Shown here piece after piece: positions 9,319-21,957 of a stretch of 64,000 nucleotides of DNA. The notes under the pieces are model-generated. The model saw nothing but the letters and a program-made list of their open reading frames with translations, made no database searches and had not been told where the DNA came from. The translations under genes and the position numbers were made by a program. How positions within the stretch are numbered: the stretch's first letter is position 1; every line of letters begins with the position of its first letter. Source of the stretch: Dipteris shenzhenensis (lineage: Eukaryota > Polypodiophyta > Polypodiopsida > Gleicheniales); assembly GCA_047967505.1 (NCBI GenBank), contig CM106541.1, one strand, 5' to 3'.

Positions 9319-12300
9319 ATGGATGATAATTCAATGTCATTGGATGGTCCCTACTATGAGGTAGGTAAGGATTTGAGATGGAGCATGCAATTTTTAAAGA
9401 TTGGAAAGACTCGGCATGTGGTTTTTAATGATAAACATAATGTATACTACAACATCAAAGAATTGAAAGAATATGCCAATGTACCAAGCTCTATTCCTTC
9501 AAAGATGGATGATTCCAATACACTCAACTATAGCACTGACATCTTATCAGAAGTCGATGAGTTCATTGGTACCGAGAAAGAAAAATATTTCACAAGTGAT
9601 GCCTTAACCAGGGTGGATGAGTTCATGCACATTGAGAACTTGGGAAAAGATGTCAAAAGTGATATATTTTCAAGCATGGATGGCTCGATCTTGAACAAGA
9701 TAGCTCCCCACACAGGTTGGTTCACACAGAACCAAAAGAGATGCAACAATCAAACTGCACATCCACAAAGGGTATTATGAATAAAATGCTCGCAAAGAGC
9801 TCAATAACTAGTGCTTCATGTCTACAAAGAACATGAAAACTTGAAAACACGGTTGTCATCAACCTGCTCACGAAGAACTAAACAACCAAGAGTTGCTCAC
9901 AAAGAGTCACAAAGATCCTAGCAATTAATATTGCTCACCCGAAATCTGGGTACTGATAAAGTTCTTGGAGTCAAACCAAGTAACTATGGAATTATGGAAA
10001 TCATGCACGATAGTATAATGAGTGATGTTCTCTCTGGAGTAGAGGAGTTTCAAGACTATGGAGTTATGAAATCCATAGAAAGTGCATCAATGAGCGATGT
10101 TCTCTCAGGAATAGATGAATTTGAAGATCATTCTGGACACTCTATCACCACTGACTATGGAGTTATGAAATCCATAGAAAGTGCATCAATGAGTGATGTT
10201 CTCTCAGAAATAGATGAGTTTGAAGATCATTCGGGACACTCTAATGCCATTGTGACAAGTGGTTCTACGATTGTATCAAAAGTAGGGATGAGATCAACAA
10301 AGGACTATTCAGTGTTTGACTTTGATTGTGAACTTGTAAATGTTACAAATGGTTTGACGAATGTATCAAAAGCAAGGATGACATCAACAAAGGAATATTC
10401 AGTATTTGACTGTCAGAGTGATAAGATCAAGGATGCAACATCTCATGAAAACAATGTGACAAATAAATCTTACAAGGAGAACTACACAAATCCAAATAAG
10501 AATGTACAGAAGGTCCCAAAACAGACTTACAGATGCATGAAAAGACAACGAGTCCAGGGAGATCCAGAAAAGCAAGCAAAGAGATTAAGAGTAATGAATG
10601 AAGATGTTATGCTAAAAGCAATGTGATCTACATGCTGTAAGCGTACATGTATGCGATCCATTAACTTACATGACATCAAGGGTTGTAGAGAACATGTCTG
10701 GCAAAGGAAAGGAAGCAGAAGAAATGAATACCTACTCACAAGATTGTCTTGCTTTCTTGTAAATGATAAGAGAAGGCGAAGTTCAGGACATCAAATAAGG
10801 CCTCTTATAAATGGAAAAAGTATATGCAATAATGCATATCACATTATTACAGGATTATCACATGGCACATATTGGAATTTGGCTAATAAAGCAAAGTATC
10901 GAGTTAAATTTAACATTCATGGAAACATAGGAAGGCCCAAAACAAGAGCCTCAATGGTTGTGGCAACAGCAATTTTGAAAGATTACATTTATGAAAATGC
11001 TTTACTGCAATCCCACCTATCAGAAATGCATCTTCTGATAGGTTTGACCAAAAAAGAAGTATTTAACTCTATTAGAGAAACACAGAGGCAAAGAGGGCAT
11101 GCACCGGCATCTTTTCATACTTTGTATACTCTTTGGAAAAAAAGCTTTGGACATGTTAAAATCCCAAAGAGGCAAAAAATGTCAAAGTGCAACGACTGTG
11201 ATGATCTAAAGCAAGCACTTGAGAGTGCAACATCTGCAGAGAACGAAAAGAAGCTTACAAAAAAAAGAGAGAATTTCATCATGGACTTGTTCGACATTCT
11301 AGAATAACATATGCATTTTGGAAGGAGCAAGCTATTTCTCACCCAAATGAGTACATGTGCGTTATTATAGATGGTATGGATCAAAATACAACAACATTAC
11401 CTCGATTTGTTAACACTCCACCTAAGCTACAAGGCAAATACTTTTTAAAGACACATCTATGTGGAGTGTTAGTGCACGGATTTAAGTTTTTTGCAGACAT
11501 ATGGATTGATTCCTTGCATCTACATGATAGCAATCAAGTTGTAACATCCGTTATGAAGGCAATTCACAATGTACATGCAGAAAAAGGTCGCCTACCAGCA
11601 ACTTTGAGAGTGCAAGCAGACAATTGCGGACGAGAGAATAAGAATGTACTCTTCTTTGCATTTTGCTCAATGCTAATCGCTCATAGAATCTTCAATGAGA
11701 TTGAAGTTGGGTTTTTGTTGGTTGGGCACACACATGAGGATAGCACAGTTTCAAGAGAACTAAAACACAAGGACATGGAGACAATGGACGTGGGAGGCAA
11801 GTTGGTGGCCGTAAGGAAGGAACAATATGCTCAATGGTTGAGAGGATGTATGATTGGAAGAGCTTTATTCTACCTTTCATACAAAAAGGTGGTGATGCCC
11901 TGATAGGTCATAGCGCTCCACACTATTTTCGATTTTTCTTAAAGGATGAAAAACCAGTGATGCAATGGCAACACTAGTCTCTTGATACAAAATGGGAACC
12001 TAAAGAACCTTACTCTCTCTTAACTTCAATCCCGAGCAAAGAAATGCATCCAACATGGGCTCCTATAAAAGAATTCAGCGAGAAATCCAAAGGTGAAATA
12101 GAAGGCTTAAAAGCTTTTATTGCATACAAAGAGGAAATGCTCCGGAGATTTCCTGATTGGAAGCTCTCTTGGAAGGAACACACTACTATTGTAATTAGCA
12201 AGACCTACAATTGATAAAGGACCTTGCAAAAATGCGAGAAGATGATATTAAGGTAGAACGGCCTTTATTTTGGCCAAATGTTAGTAATGACTTGCGTCCA

Positions 12301-12633
12301 GCATGTGGTCTCTTTGAAAATGAGTTTGAATCATTGCTCCCACGTCCATATTGTGGACCCAAGAAGAGAGAGTTTATGCCACAAATAGACATAGATGTCC
12401 ATTGTTTTGTTGTAGTTCGACCATCAGATGATGAACATGAGAACGTGAAGTTTTGGGTTGCGAAAGTAGTTGACGTGAGCATGGATGACCGGGGGAGAGC
12501 TACAACATTTACAGCAGTATGGTATGAGCCAAGGGGCAGGAAGGAGAACCAAGATAATAGTACATTGTATAGTAGTTGTCTGAAAAAGGAATGGGCCCCA
12601 AACCATGAAGCAATTTCAAGACTTTCCACATAG
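9319..12633 (+). pseudogene. Decayed DUF7869-like transposase-like gene
   Basis: Successive frames at 9319-9780, 9931-10626 and 10651-11307 share one phase. The frame then shifts by one near 11303, and 11355-11903 continues the protein; a last block is at 12211-12633. The N part has short repeats (see 9534-10245). The middle has CNDCDDL. The core has IIDGMDQ, LRVQADNCGRENKN and VGHTHED, the D, D/N and H-containing marks I associate with DUF7869 (RNase H-like, transposase-like) proteins. The C part (KFWVAKVVDV, TFTAVWYEP) resembles the small beta domain seen at the end of such proteins. Several stops and one frameshift mean it is inactive. It is the best candidate for the former transposase of the 130-13582 element. 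Confidence 0.55.
9534..10245 (+). repeat. Coding repeats with SDVLSGIDEF motif and a ~102 bp tandem duplication
   Basis: The motif (S/T)D(V/I/A)L(S/T).(V/I)(D/E)EF occurs at about 9538, 9597, 10020, 10092 and 10194. The unit from GACTATGGAGTTATGAAATC to GGACACTCT is duplicated directly (10051-10150 and 10153-10245). A second pair (STKDYSVFDFD / STKEYSVFDCQ) follows at 10290-10410. Confidence 0.75.
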
Positions 12634-13556
12634 ACAGTCATGGTATACTGGAAATCAAGGTCAAAGAAAACAAAGAGGCACATGGGGTATGATGTAGAAG
12701 ACAAAATAAAATTACCGCAACCAATTATTACGCACATTATAGAGTTCATAAAGATGCTCGCCTGGGAGGAAGTAGAAGGAGATAGAGCAAATGAAGAATG
12801 CCCATGATAACACCATTCAAATATCGAGAAAGAGTGAAGGTGGTGGTGGTTGTCAGATGAGAGTGAATGAAGATGGCACCCAAGCGACAAGTGACGACAG
12901 AAAGGACATTCTGAACAAGCAAATGTTTGGATCGCTCATTTCTGTGATCATGATAGAAAAGGACATTCAAACAAGCAAATGTTTGGATCACCCATTTGTA
13001 CTAAACTCATTGTAAAGGAAAAATTAAATTATTGAAAAGGCCACAGGAGATCCTTTGTACAAAGACTCATCCAGAGCAATATTTGTTGTTAAACTTATGA
13101 CATGATAATGTAAAATTGCAAGCATAGCTATTGCTATTTTTTGGAGTACAAAAGAGGCTTCCATCATGTCTCATGTCTATATAAACCTTTTAATTTCTTG
13201 AATATTCAAGAGTGTTATAGTTTTCTGCATTGAAAGTAAAAAGAGTCTTACAGGTCTCTTATGTATACATTTTTAAAATGTTGCGAATCCTCAATAGCAT
13301 GGTTTTTCATGGATTTAAACTAATAACTCGGATTTTTTATTTTAAGAATATGATTCTTATAAACAAGAAATACAAATTTAGGATTTAATAGTAGTTTTTG
13401 CATTATTTGTACAACATTGTAGAGAGATATTTTGAAATGTCTTATGTGAAAATGATAGTGCCAGAAAGTAAACTTTTGATTCTTGAATGACAGTTTCATA
13501 AAGTAAACTTATCATTTGGGAAGGATTTTAAGGAATAGTCCAAAAGTAGACATATG
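12634..13556. other. Non-coding right shoulder of the element
   Basis: AT-rich. A short duplicate, AARGACATTC followed by AACAAGCAAATGTTTGGATC, occurs at 12903 and 12960. No gene or RNA is recognised before the right inverted end. Confidence 0.5.
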
Positions 13557-13582
13557 AGTCCAAAATTAATGAAATAAGTGTT
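13557..13582 (-). repeat. Right terminal inverted repeat of the 13.45 kb element
   Basis: This is the reverse complement of 130-155, followed at once by CTTAGTGTCATGCAC of a C-type satellite monomer. Confidence 0.8.
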
Positions 13583-16500
13583 CTTAGTGTCATGCACATC
13601 CGTTATCCGATCAAGTACTTATGCAATGGGAATGCCACTTTCCATGTAAGTCAATTCCACCTAGTTGAAGGTGTGTGCAAAGTATTGTGCCCATCGGATA
13701 TGCTTTGCATTGTTGATCCAGCATAAAACACCGTTTTCGCCTTAGTGTCATGCACAACCATAAAAGAACATGGTCCTAGGTGTGTTAATCAAACAAGTAC
13801 TTATCAGACGGGAGCTCCACTTTGCATGCAAGTCTGTTTCAACTAGGTTGAGACGCATGCAAAGTATTATCACCATCGCATATGCTTTGCATGGTCGATT
13901 ACACATTATACGACGGTTTTCCCCTAGTGATATGCACATCCGCAAAAAAACACGCCCTTAGGTATGTTATCTGACCAAGTACTTATCGGATGGGTGTGCC
14001 TCTTTGATAACATTTCAATACCACCTAGGTTAAGGTGTAGGAAAAGTATTGTGCCCACCGGATATGCTTTGCATGGTCGATCGAGCATTAAATACCATTT
14101 TTGCCTTAGTGTCATGCACATCCGTAAAAAAACACACTGCTATCCGAACAAGTACTTATGCGATGGGAATGCCACTTTGCATGTAATTCAATTACACCTA
14201 GTTGAAGGTGTGTGCAAAGTATTGTGCCCATCGGATATGCTTTGCATTGTGGATCAAGCATAAAACACCGTTTTTGCCTTAGTGTAATGCACAACCATAA
14301 AAAAACACGGTCCTAGGTGTGTTATTCAAACAGGTACTTATTAGATGGGGGCTCCACTTTGCATGCAAGTATATTTCAACTAGGTTGAGGTGCGTGCAAA
14401 GTATTGTCACCATCGGATATGCTTTGCATGGCCGATCATGCATTATACACCGTTTTTCCCCTAGTGATATGCACATCTGTAAAAAAACACGCCCTTAGGT
14501 GTGTTATCTGACCAAGTACTTATCGGATTGGTATGACTCTTTGAGAAAATTTCAATACCACCTAGGTTGAGGTGTAGGAAAATTGTTGTGCCCATCGGAT
14601 ATCCTTTGCATGGTCGATCGAGCATTAAATACTATTTTTGCTCTAGTGTCATGCACTTCCGAAAAAAACACGCTGCTAGGTATGTCATCTGATCAAGCAC
14701 TTATGGGATGGGCATGCCAATTTGCATGTAAGTTAATTACACCTATTTGAAGGTGTGTGAAAAGTATTGTGCGCATCGGATATGCTTTGCATTGTCGATC
14801 AAGCATAAAACACCATTTTTGCCTTACTGTCATGCACAACCATAAAAAAACACGGTCCTAGGTGTGTTATGCAAACAAGTACTTATCGGATGCGGGCTCC
14901 ACTTTGCACGCAAGTCAATTTCAACTAGGTTGAGATGCGTGCAAAGTATTGTCACCATCAGATATGCTTTGCATGGTCGATCGTGCATTATACAACGTTT
15001 TTCCGGTACTGATATGCACATCTGCAAAAAAACACGCCCTTACGTATGTTATCTGACCAAGTACTTATCGGATAGGTGTGCCTCTTTTGGAACATTTAAA
15101 TACCACCTAGGTTAAGGTGTAGGAAAAGTATTGTGCCCATCGGATATGCTTTGCATGGTCAATCGAGCATTAAATACCATTTTTGCCTTAGTGTCATGCA
15201 CAACCGTAAAAGAACACGCTGCTAGGTGTGTTATCCGATCAAGTACTTATGCGATGGGAATTCCACTTTAAATGTGAGTCAACTGCACCTAGTTAAAGGT
15301 GTGTACAAAGTATTGTCCCCATTAGATATGCTTGCATTGTCGATCAAGCATAAAACACTGATTTTGCCTTTATGTCATGCACAACCATAAAAAATTACGG
15401 TCCTAGGTGTGTTATTCAAACAAGTACTTATCGGATGGGGGCTCCACTTTGTATGCAAGTCCTTTTCAACTAGGTTGAGGTGCGTGCAAAGTATTGTCAC
15501 CATCGAATATGCTTTGCATGGTCGATCACGCATTATACAACGTTTTTCCTATAGTGATATGCACATCCGCAAAAAAACACACCCTTAGGTATGTTATTTG
15601 ACCATGGGTGTGCCCATTTGAGAACATTTCAATACTACCTAGGTTAAGGCGTAGGAAAAGTATTGTGCCCATCGGATACGCTTTGCATGGTCGATCGAGC
15701 ATTAAAAGCCATTTTTACCTTAGTGTCATGCACATCCATAAAAAAACACACTGCTAGGTGTGTTATCCAAACAAGTACTCATGCGATGGGAATGCCACTT
15801 TGCATGTAATTCAATTCCACCTAGTTGAAGATGTGTGCAAATTATTGTGCCCATCGGATATGCGTTGCATTGTCCATCAAGCATAAAACATCATTTTTGC
15901 CTTAGTGTCATGCACAACCATAAAAAAACACGGTCCTAGGTGTGTTAATCAAACAAGTACTTATCGTATGGGGGCTCCACTTTGTACGGAAGTCTGTTTC
16001 AACTAGGTTGAGATGCTTGCAATGTATTGTCACCATCAGATATGCTTTGCATGGCCGATCATGCATTATACACCGTTTTTCCCCTAGTGGTATGCACATC
16101 TACAAAAAAGCACGCCCTTAGGTGTCTTATCTGACCAAGTACTTGTCGGATGGATGTGCCTCTTTGAGAACATTTCAATACCACCTAGGTTGAGGCGTAG
16201 TAAAAGTGTTGTGCCCATCGGATATCCTTTGCATGGTCGATCGAGCATTAAATACGATTTTTGCTCTAGTATCATGCACATTCGAAAAAAGCACGCTGCT
16301 AGGTATGTTATCTGATCAAGAACTTATGGGATGGGCATGCCACTTTGCATGTAAGTCAATTCCACCTAGTTGAAGGTGTATGAAAAGTATTGTGCCCATC
16401 GGATATGCTTTGCATTGTTGACAAGCATAAAACACCGTTTTTGCCTTAGTGTCATGCACAATCATAAAAAAACACGGTCCTAGATGTGTTAATCAAACAA

Positions 16501-19500
16501 GTACTTATCGGATGGGGGCTCCACCTTGCACACAAGTCCGTTTCAACTAGGTTGAGATGCGTGCAAAGTATTGTCACCATCGGATATGCTCTGCATGGTC
16601 GATTACACATTATACAACATTTTTCCGGTAGTGATATGCACATCTGCAAAAAAACATGCCCTTAGTATGTTATCTGACCAAGTACTTATCGGGATGGGTG
16701 TGTCTCTTTGAGAAAATTTCAATACCACCTAGGTTAAGGCATCGAAAAAGTATTGTGCCCATCGGATATGCTTTGCATGGTCGATCGAGCATTAAATACC
16801 ATTTTTACCTTAGTGTCATGCACATCCGTAGAAAAACACGCTGCTAGGTATGTTATTCGATCAAGTACTTGTGCGATGGGAATGCCACTTTGCATGTAAT
16901 TTAATTCCACCTATTTGAAGGTGTGTGCAAATTATTGTGCCCATCGGATATGCTTTGCATTGTAGATCAAGCATAAAACACCGTTTTTGCCTTAGTGTCA
17001 TGCACAACCATAAAAAAACACGGTCCTAAGTGTGTTATTCAAACAAGTACTTATTGGATGGGGGCTCCACTTTGCACGCAAGTCCCTTTCAACTAGGTTG
17101 AGGTTTGTGCAAAATATTGTCACCATTGGATATGCTTTGCATGGCCGATCACACATTATATACCGTTTTTCCCCTAGTGATATGCACATCCGTAAAAAAA
17201 CACGCCCTTAGGTGTGTTATCTGACCAAGTACTTATCGGATGGGTGTGCCTCTTTTAGAACATTTCCATACCACCTAGGTTGAGGCATAGGAAAAGTGTT
17301 GTGCCCATCGGATATACTTTGCATGGTCGATCGAGCATTAAATATTATTTTTGCTCTAGTGTCATGCACATCCAAAACACGCTGCTAAGTGTGTTATCCG
17401 GTCAAGTACTTATGCGATGGGAATGCCACTTTCGATGTAAGTCAATTCCACCTAGTTAAAGGTGTGTGCAAAGTATTGTGCCCATCGGATATGCTTTGCG
17501 TTGTCGATCAAGCATAAAACACCGTTTTTGCCTTAGTGTAATGCACAACCATAAAGAAACACGGTCCTAGGTGTGTTATTCAAACAAGTACTTATCAAAT
17601 GGGAGCTCCACTTTGCATGCAAGTATATTTCAACTAGGTTGAGGTGTGTGCAAAGTATTGTCCCCTTCAAATATGTTTTGCATGGCCGATCACGCATTAT
17701 ACACCGTTTTTCCCCTAGTGATATGCACATCCGCAAAAAAACACGCCCTTAGGTGTGTTATCTGACCAAGTACTTATCAGATGGGTGTGCCTCTTCGAGA
17801 ACATTTCAATACCACATAGGTTAAGGCGTAGGAAAAGTGTTATGCCCATCAGATATCCTTTGCATGGTCGATCGAGCATTAAATACTATTTTTCCTCTAG
17901 TGTTATGCACATCCGAAAAAAACACGCTGCTAGGTATGTAATCTGATCAAGCACTTATGGGATGGGCATGCCACTTTCCATGTAAGTCAATTTCACCTAG
18001 TTGAAGTTGTGTGCAAAGTATTGTGCCCATCGGATATGCTTTGCATTGTCGATCAAGCATAAAACACCGTTTTTGCCTTAGTGTCATGCACAACCATGAA
18101 AAAACACGGTCCTAGGTGTGTTATTCAAACAAGTACTTATCGGATGGGGGCTCCACTTTGCACGCAAGTCTGTTTCAACTAGGTTGAAATGCGTGCAAAG
18201 TATTGTCACCATCGGATATGCTTTGCATGGTCGATCACACATTATACAACATTTTTTCCCTAGTGATATGCACATCCACAAAAAAACACGCCCTTAGGTA
18301 TGTTATCTGACGAAGTACTAATTGGATGGGTGTGCCTCTGTGAGAACATTTCAATACCACCTAGGTTAAGGTGTAGGAAAAGTATTGTGCCCATCGGATA
18401 TGCTTTGCATGGTCGATCGAGCATTAAATACCATTTTTGCCTTAGTGTCATGCACATCCGTAAAAAAACACACTGCTAGGTGTGTTATCCGATCAAGTAC
18501 TTATGCGATGGGAATGCCACTTTGCATATAATTCAATTACACCTAGTTGAAGGTGTGTGAAAAGTATTGTTCCCATTGGATATGCTTTGCATTGTCGATC
18601 AAGCATAAAATACCGTTTTTGCCTTAGTGTCATGCACAACCATAAAAACACAGTCCTAGGTGTGTTAATCAAACAATACTTATCCGATGGGGGCTTTAGT
18701 TTGCACGCAAGTCCGTTTCAACTAGGTTGAGATGCATGCAAAGATGGTCGATTATGTATTATACAATGTTTTTCCGGTAGTGATATGCACATCGGCAAAA
18801 AAACACGTCCTTAGGTTTGTTATTTGACCAAGTACTTATCGGATGGGTGTGCCTTTTTGAGAACATTTCAATACCACCTAGGTTAAGGCATAGAAAAAGT
18901 ATTGTGCCCATCGGATATGCTTTGCATGGTCGATCGAGCATTAAATACCATTTTTGCCTTAGTGTCATGCACATCTATAAAAAAGCACGCTGCTAGGTGT
19001 GTTATCCAATCAAGTACTTATGTGATGGGAATGCCACTTTACATGTAAGTCAATTCCACCTAGTTGAAGGTGTGTGCAAAGTATTGTGCCCATCGGATAT
19101 GCTTTGCATTGTTGATCAAGCATAAAACACCGTTTTTGCCTTAGTGTCATGCACAACCATATAAAAACACAGTCCTAGGTGTGTTATTCAAACAAGTACT
19201 TATCGGATGGGGGATCCACTTTGCACACAAGTCCATTTCAATGACATTGAGGTGCGTGCAAAGTAGTGTCTCCATCGGATATGCTTTGCATGGTCGATCA
19301 CGCATTATACACTGTTTTTCCCCTAGTGATATGCACATCCGCAAAAAACCACGCCCTTAGGTGTGTTATCTGACCAAGTACTTATCGGATGGGTGTGCCT
19401 CTTTGAGAACATTTCAATACCACCTAGGTTGAGGTTTAGGAAAAGTGTTGTGCCCATCAGATATCCTTTTCATGGTCGATCGAGCATTAAATACTATTTT

Positions 19501-20907
19501 TGCTCTAGTGTCATGCACATCCATAAAAAAACACGCTGCTAGGTATGTTATCCGATCAAGCACTTATGGGATGGGCGTGCCACTTTGCATGTAAGTCAAT
19601 TCCACCTAGCTGAAGGTGTGTGCAAAGTATTGTGCCCATCGGATATGCTTTGCATTGTCGATCAAGCATAAAACACCGGTTTTGCCTTAGTGTCAAGCAC
19701 ATTTGTAAAAAAACACAGTCCTAGGTGTGTTATCAGATCAAGTACTTATCTAACCGACATGCCGCTTTTGATGCAACTCAATAACACCTAGATTGAGGTG
19801 GGTGCAAAGTATTGTGCCCATCGGCATGGTATATCACATATTAAACTCCATTTGTGCTCAATGTCATGCACAACCATAAAAAAACATGCTTTTAGGTGTG
19901 TTATCCAACCAACTGCTTATCAGATGGGTGTACCACTTTGCATACAATGCAATACCACAATTTTTGAGACTCATGCAAAGTATTTCACCCATCAAATATG
20001 CTTTGCATTGTCGAACAAGCATTAAACACTCTTTTGGCCTTAGTGTCATGCACAACCGTTAAAAAACGTGGTCCTAGATGTGTTATTCGACTAAGTACTT
20101 ATGGGATGGGTATGCCACTTTGCATATAAGTCAATAATACCTAGGTTGAGATGTGTGCAAAGTATTGTGATGATCGAATATGCGTTGCATTGTTGATTAA
20201 GCATAAAACAACGTTTTGGCCTTAGTGTCATGGACAACAACCAATAAAAAACATGGTCCTAGGTGTGATATTCTAAAAAGTACTTGTCAGATGGGGGAGC
20301 CACTTTGCAAGAAAGTCAATTTCAACTAGGTTGATGTGCGTGCACATTATTGTGTCTATCGGTTATGCTTTGCATGGGGGATCACACATTATACACCGTT
20401 TTCCCCCTAGTGTTATGCACATCTGTCAAAGAACACGCTCTTAGGTGTATTATCATACCAAGTACTTATTGAATGGGCGTTCCACTTTGCATGGAACACC
20501 ATACCACCGCTTTTGAGGCACATTCAAAGTACTGTGCCCATCGGATATGCTTTACATGGTAGATTGAGTATTAAATACCATTTTTGCCTTGGTGTCATGT
20601 AGAACCGTCAAAAAACACGATCCTAGGTGTATTTTTCAAAAAGTACTTATCGGATGGGGATGCCACTTTGCACACAAGTCAATACTACCTAGGTTGAGGA
20701 ACATGCAAAGTCTTGTGTCCATTGGATATGCTTTGCATAGTCGATCGCACATTATACACCATTTTGTTCCTAGTATTATGCACAATCATCATAAAATACG
20801 TTTGCAGGTGTGTTATCCAAACAAGTACTTATGGGATGGGTGCACCACTTTGTATGCAAGTCAATACGACCTAGGATGAGGCGTGTACAAAGTTTTGTGC
20901 CCATCAG
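13583..20907 (+). repeat. 182 bp satellite array with A-B-C higher-order structure
   Basis: About 40 monomers of ~182 bp. They start at TAGTGTCATGCACA at 13743, 13925, 14107, 14280, 14462, 14644, 14825, 15007, 15189, 15371 and so on. Three types alternate: A (ACGGTCCTAGG, CAAGTACTTATCGGATGGGG, GCTCCACTTTGCA), B (ACGCCCTTAGG, TGCCTCTTTGAGAA, TAGGAAAAG), and C (ACGCTGCTAGG, GCGATGGGAATGCC). The trimer is ~545 bp. From about 19690 to 20907 monomers are more diverged and the strict order fades, as at an array edge. The minus-strand frames inside are by-products of the period. Confidence 0.95.
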
Positions 20908-21229
20908 AGAAATGTAGATGCGATAATATTAGAAAATTCTCGGTATGTGTATATGTGTGTGTGTGTGGCAAACAATTTTGATACAAAAAAGTAAACACCT
21001 AGTGCACAAATTATGCACTTCATACCTTGAGTATTCTGTCAAAATAAAAGCTGAAATAAGCTTGTTGATGAGGATAAATACGCCCTTGTAAATATGCCCT
21101 TGAATAAAAGCACAGTTGTTGTATGACCACAATAGGATCGCTTTGACACCTGTGATTTTGCCCACATGTAAGTTTGCAAATAGTATAAAAAATCATATAA
21201 TAATATATTAATAGTTTGCAAATGTGTAT
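20908..21229. other. Spacer after the satellite; partial ~136 bp duplication begins
   Basis: AT-rich, with a short (GT)n near 20945-20967. From 21180 a unit (TATAAAAAATCATATAATAA, TATTAATAGTTTGCAAATG, AGCAAGTGAGTAATGGGAAG) is repeated at about 21317-21395. No gene is seen. Confidence 0.5.
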
Positions 21230-21740
21230 AGCAAGTGAGTAATGGGAAGTGGAAGTGGGAGTGAGGAGGGAGGAGTGGAATGGGAGAGGGGAAGTAATAG
21301 GGGTGTATAATAATAAGTATAAAAAATAGTATAATAATATATTAATAGTTTTCAAATGGCAAGTGAGTAATGGGAAGTGGAAGTGATAGTGGGGAGGGAA
21401 GAATGGAATGGGAGAGGGGGAGGTAATAGGGGAGTAGGATAATAAGGGAGTGAAATGAGTGAGGGGAGTTAATAGGGGATGAAAAAGAGGAGGGTGAGAT
21501 GGGGAAATATGGGATTTTGGGAAATGGGAGGAGTATGGGACCTGGTGGAAATGTGGGATGGGAGTGGTGGCAATGGGGGAGGAAGAAGAAATGGATGGGG
21601 GGAGGGCCAATGGAAGATTGGGATGAGGGATGGGGGTCCAATGGGAGAGGGGGAGTAATGGGAGCCAATGGGAGAGGGGAGAAATGAAAAGCCAATAGGA
21701 GAGAGGGGAGGAATGGAAAGCCAATAGGAGAGGAGGAGGA
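21230..21740 (+). repeat. G-rich tract with five CCAAT boxes
   Basis: GGGAGTGGGA / GGGAGGAATGGGAGAGGGG units. CCAAT occurs at 21607, 21638-21642, 21665-21669, 21692-21696 and 21721-21725, mostly as CCAATRGGAGAGG, directly upstream of module 2. It mirrors the C-rich tract upstream of module 1 (6896-7832). Confidence 0.75.
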
Positions 21741-21743
21741 AAA

Positions 21744-21920
21744 CCTAATTTTTCTTATATATAGTCTTCATTCTTCATTCGTTCTCCCCTCATTTCATTC
21801 ATTGAAGCAAGAAAGCAAGAAAGCAAGGACGAGCAAGAAAGCAAGGACGAGCAAGAAAGCAAGGAAGGAAGAGCAAGAAAGCAAGAAAGAGCAAACTTAC
21901 AAACTTTTTCTAGGTACTTG
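21744..21920 (+). promoter_or_regulatory. Promoter-like module 2: TATA, short exon, GT donor
   Basis: CCTAATTTTTCTTATATATA at 21744 gives a TATA box near 21757. ~155 nt of CATTGAAGCAAGAAAGCAAG repeats follow (a GAAAGCAAGGACGAGCAA unit is repeated), then TTTTTCTAG|GTACTTG with the GT at 21914-21915. After it comes TTTGAAGAGAGAGAAAG and the polypurine tract. Confidence 0.5.
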
Positions 21921-21957
21921 TAAAATTTTTTGATTAGTTCTTTATCTAGATTTTTTT

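Larger units (their letters stand above)
130..13582. mobile_element. 13.45 kb terminal-inverted-repeat element inserted in the satellite
   Basis: Both ends carry the same sequence in opposite orientation: AACACTTATTTCATTAATTT plus TGGACT at the left (130-155) and its reverse complement at the right (13557-13582). Partial similarity continues inward (CTTTTGGACTA occurs near both ends). CTTA flanks both sides (126-129 and 13583-13586), where the uninterrupted satellite has one CTTA, so this looks like a 4 bp target duplication. Cargo in order: two broken paralogs on the minus strand, a telomere-like block, a polypyrimidine tract, a promoter-like module, a CCCACTCCC tract, an opposite telomere-like block, and a decayed transposase-like gene on the plus strand. 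I cannot assign a superfamily. The DUF7869-like gene is the best candidate for the original transposase. Confidence 0.75.

Noticed and set aside
13748-20055. Repeated 60-70 codon minus-strand frames with CKAYPM and LVETDL
   Set aside because: They recur at the satellite period and drift with it; no sign of coding constraint.
13583-20907. CRISPR-like array
   Set aside because: Repeats are tandem 182 bp monomers without short repeat/unique spacer structure, in plant nuclear DNA.
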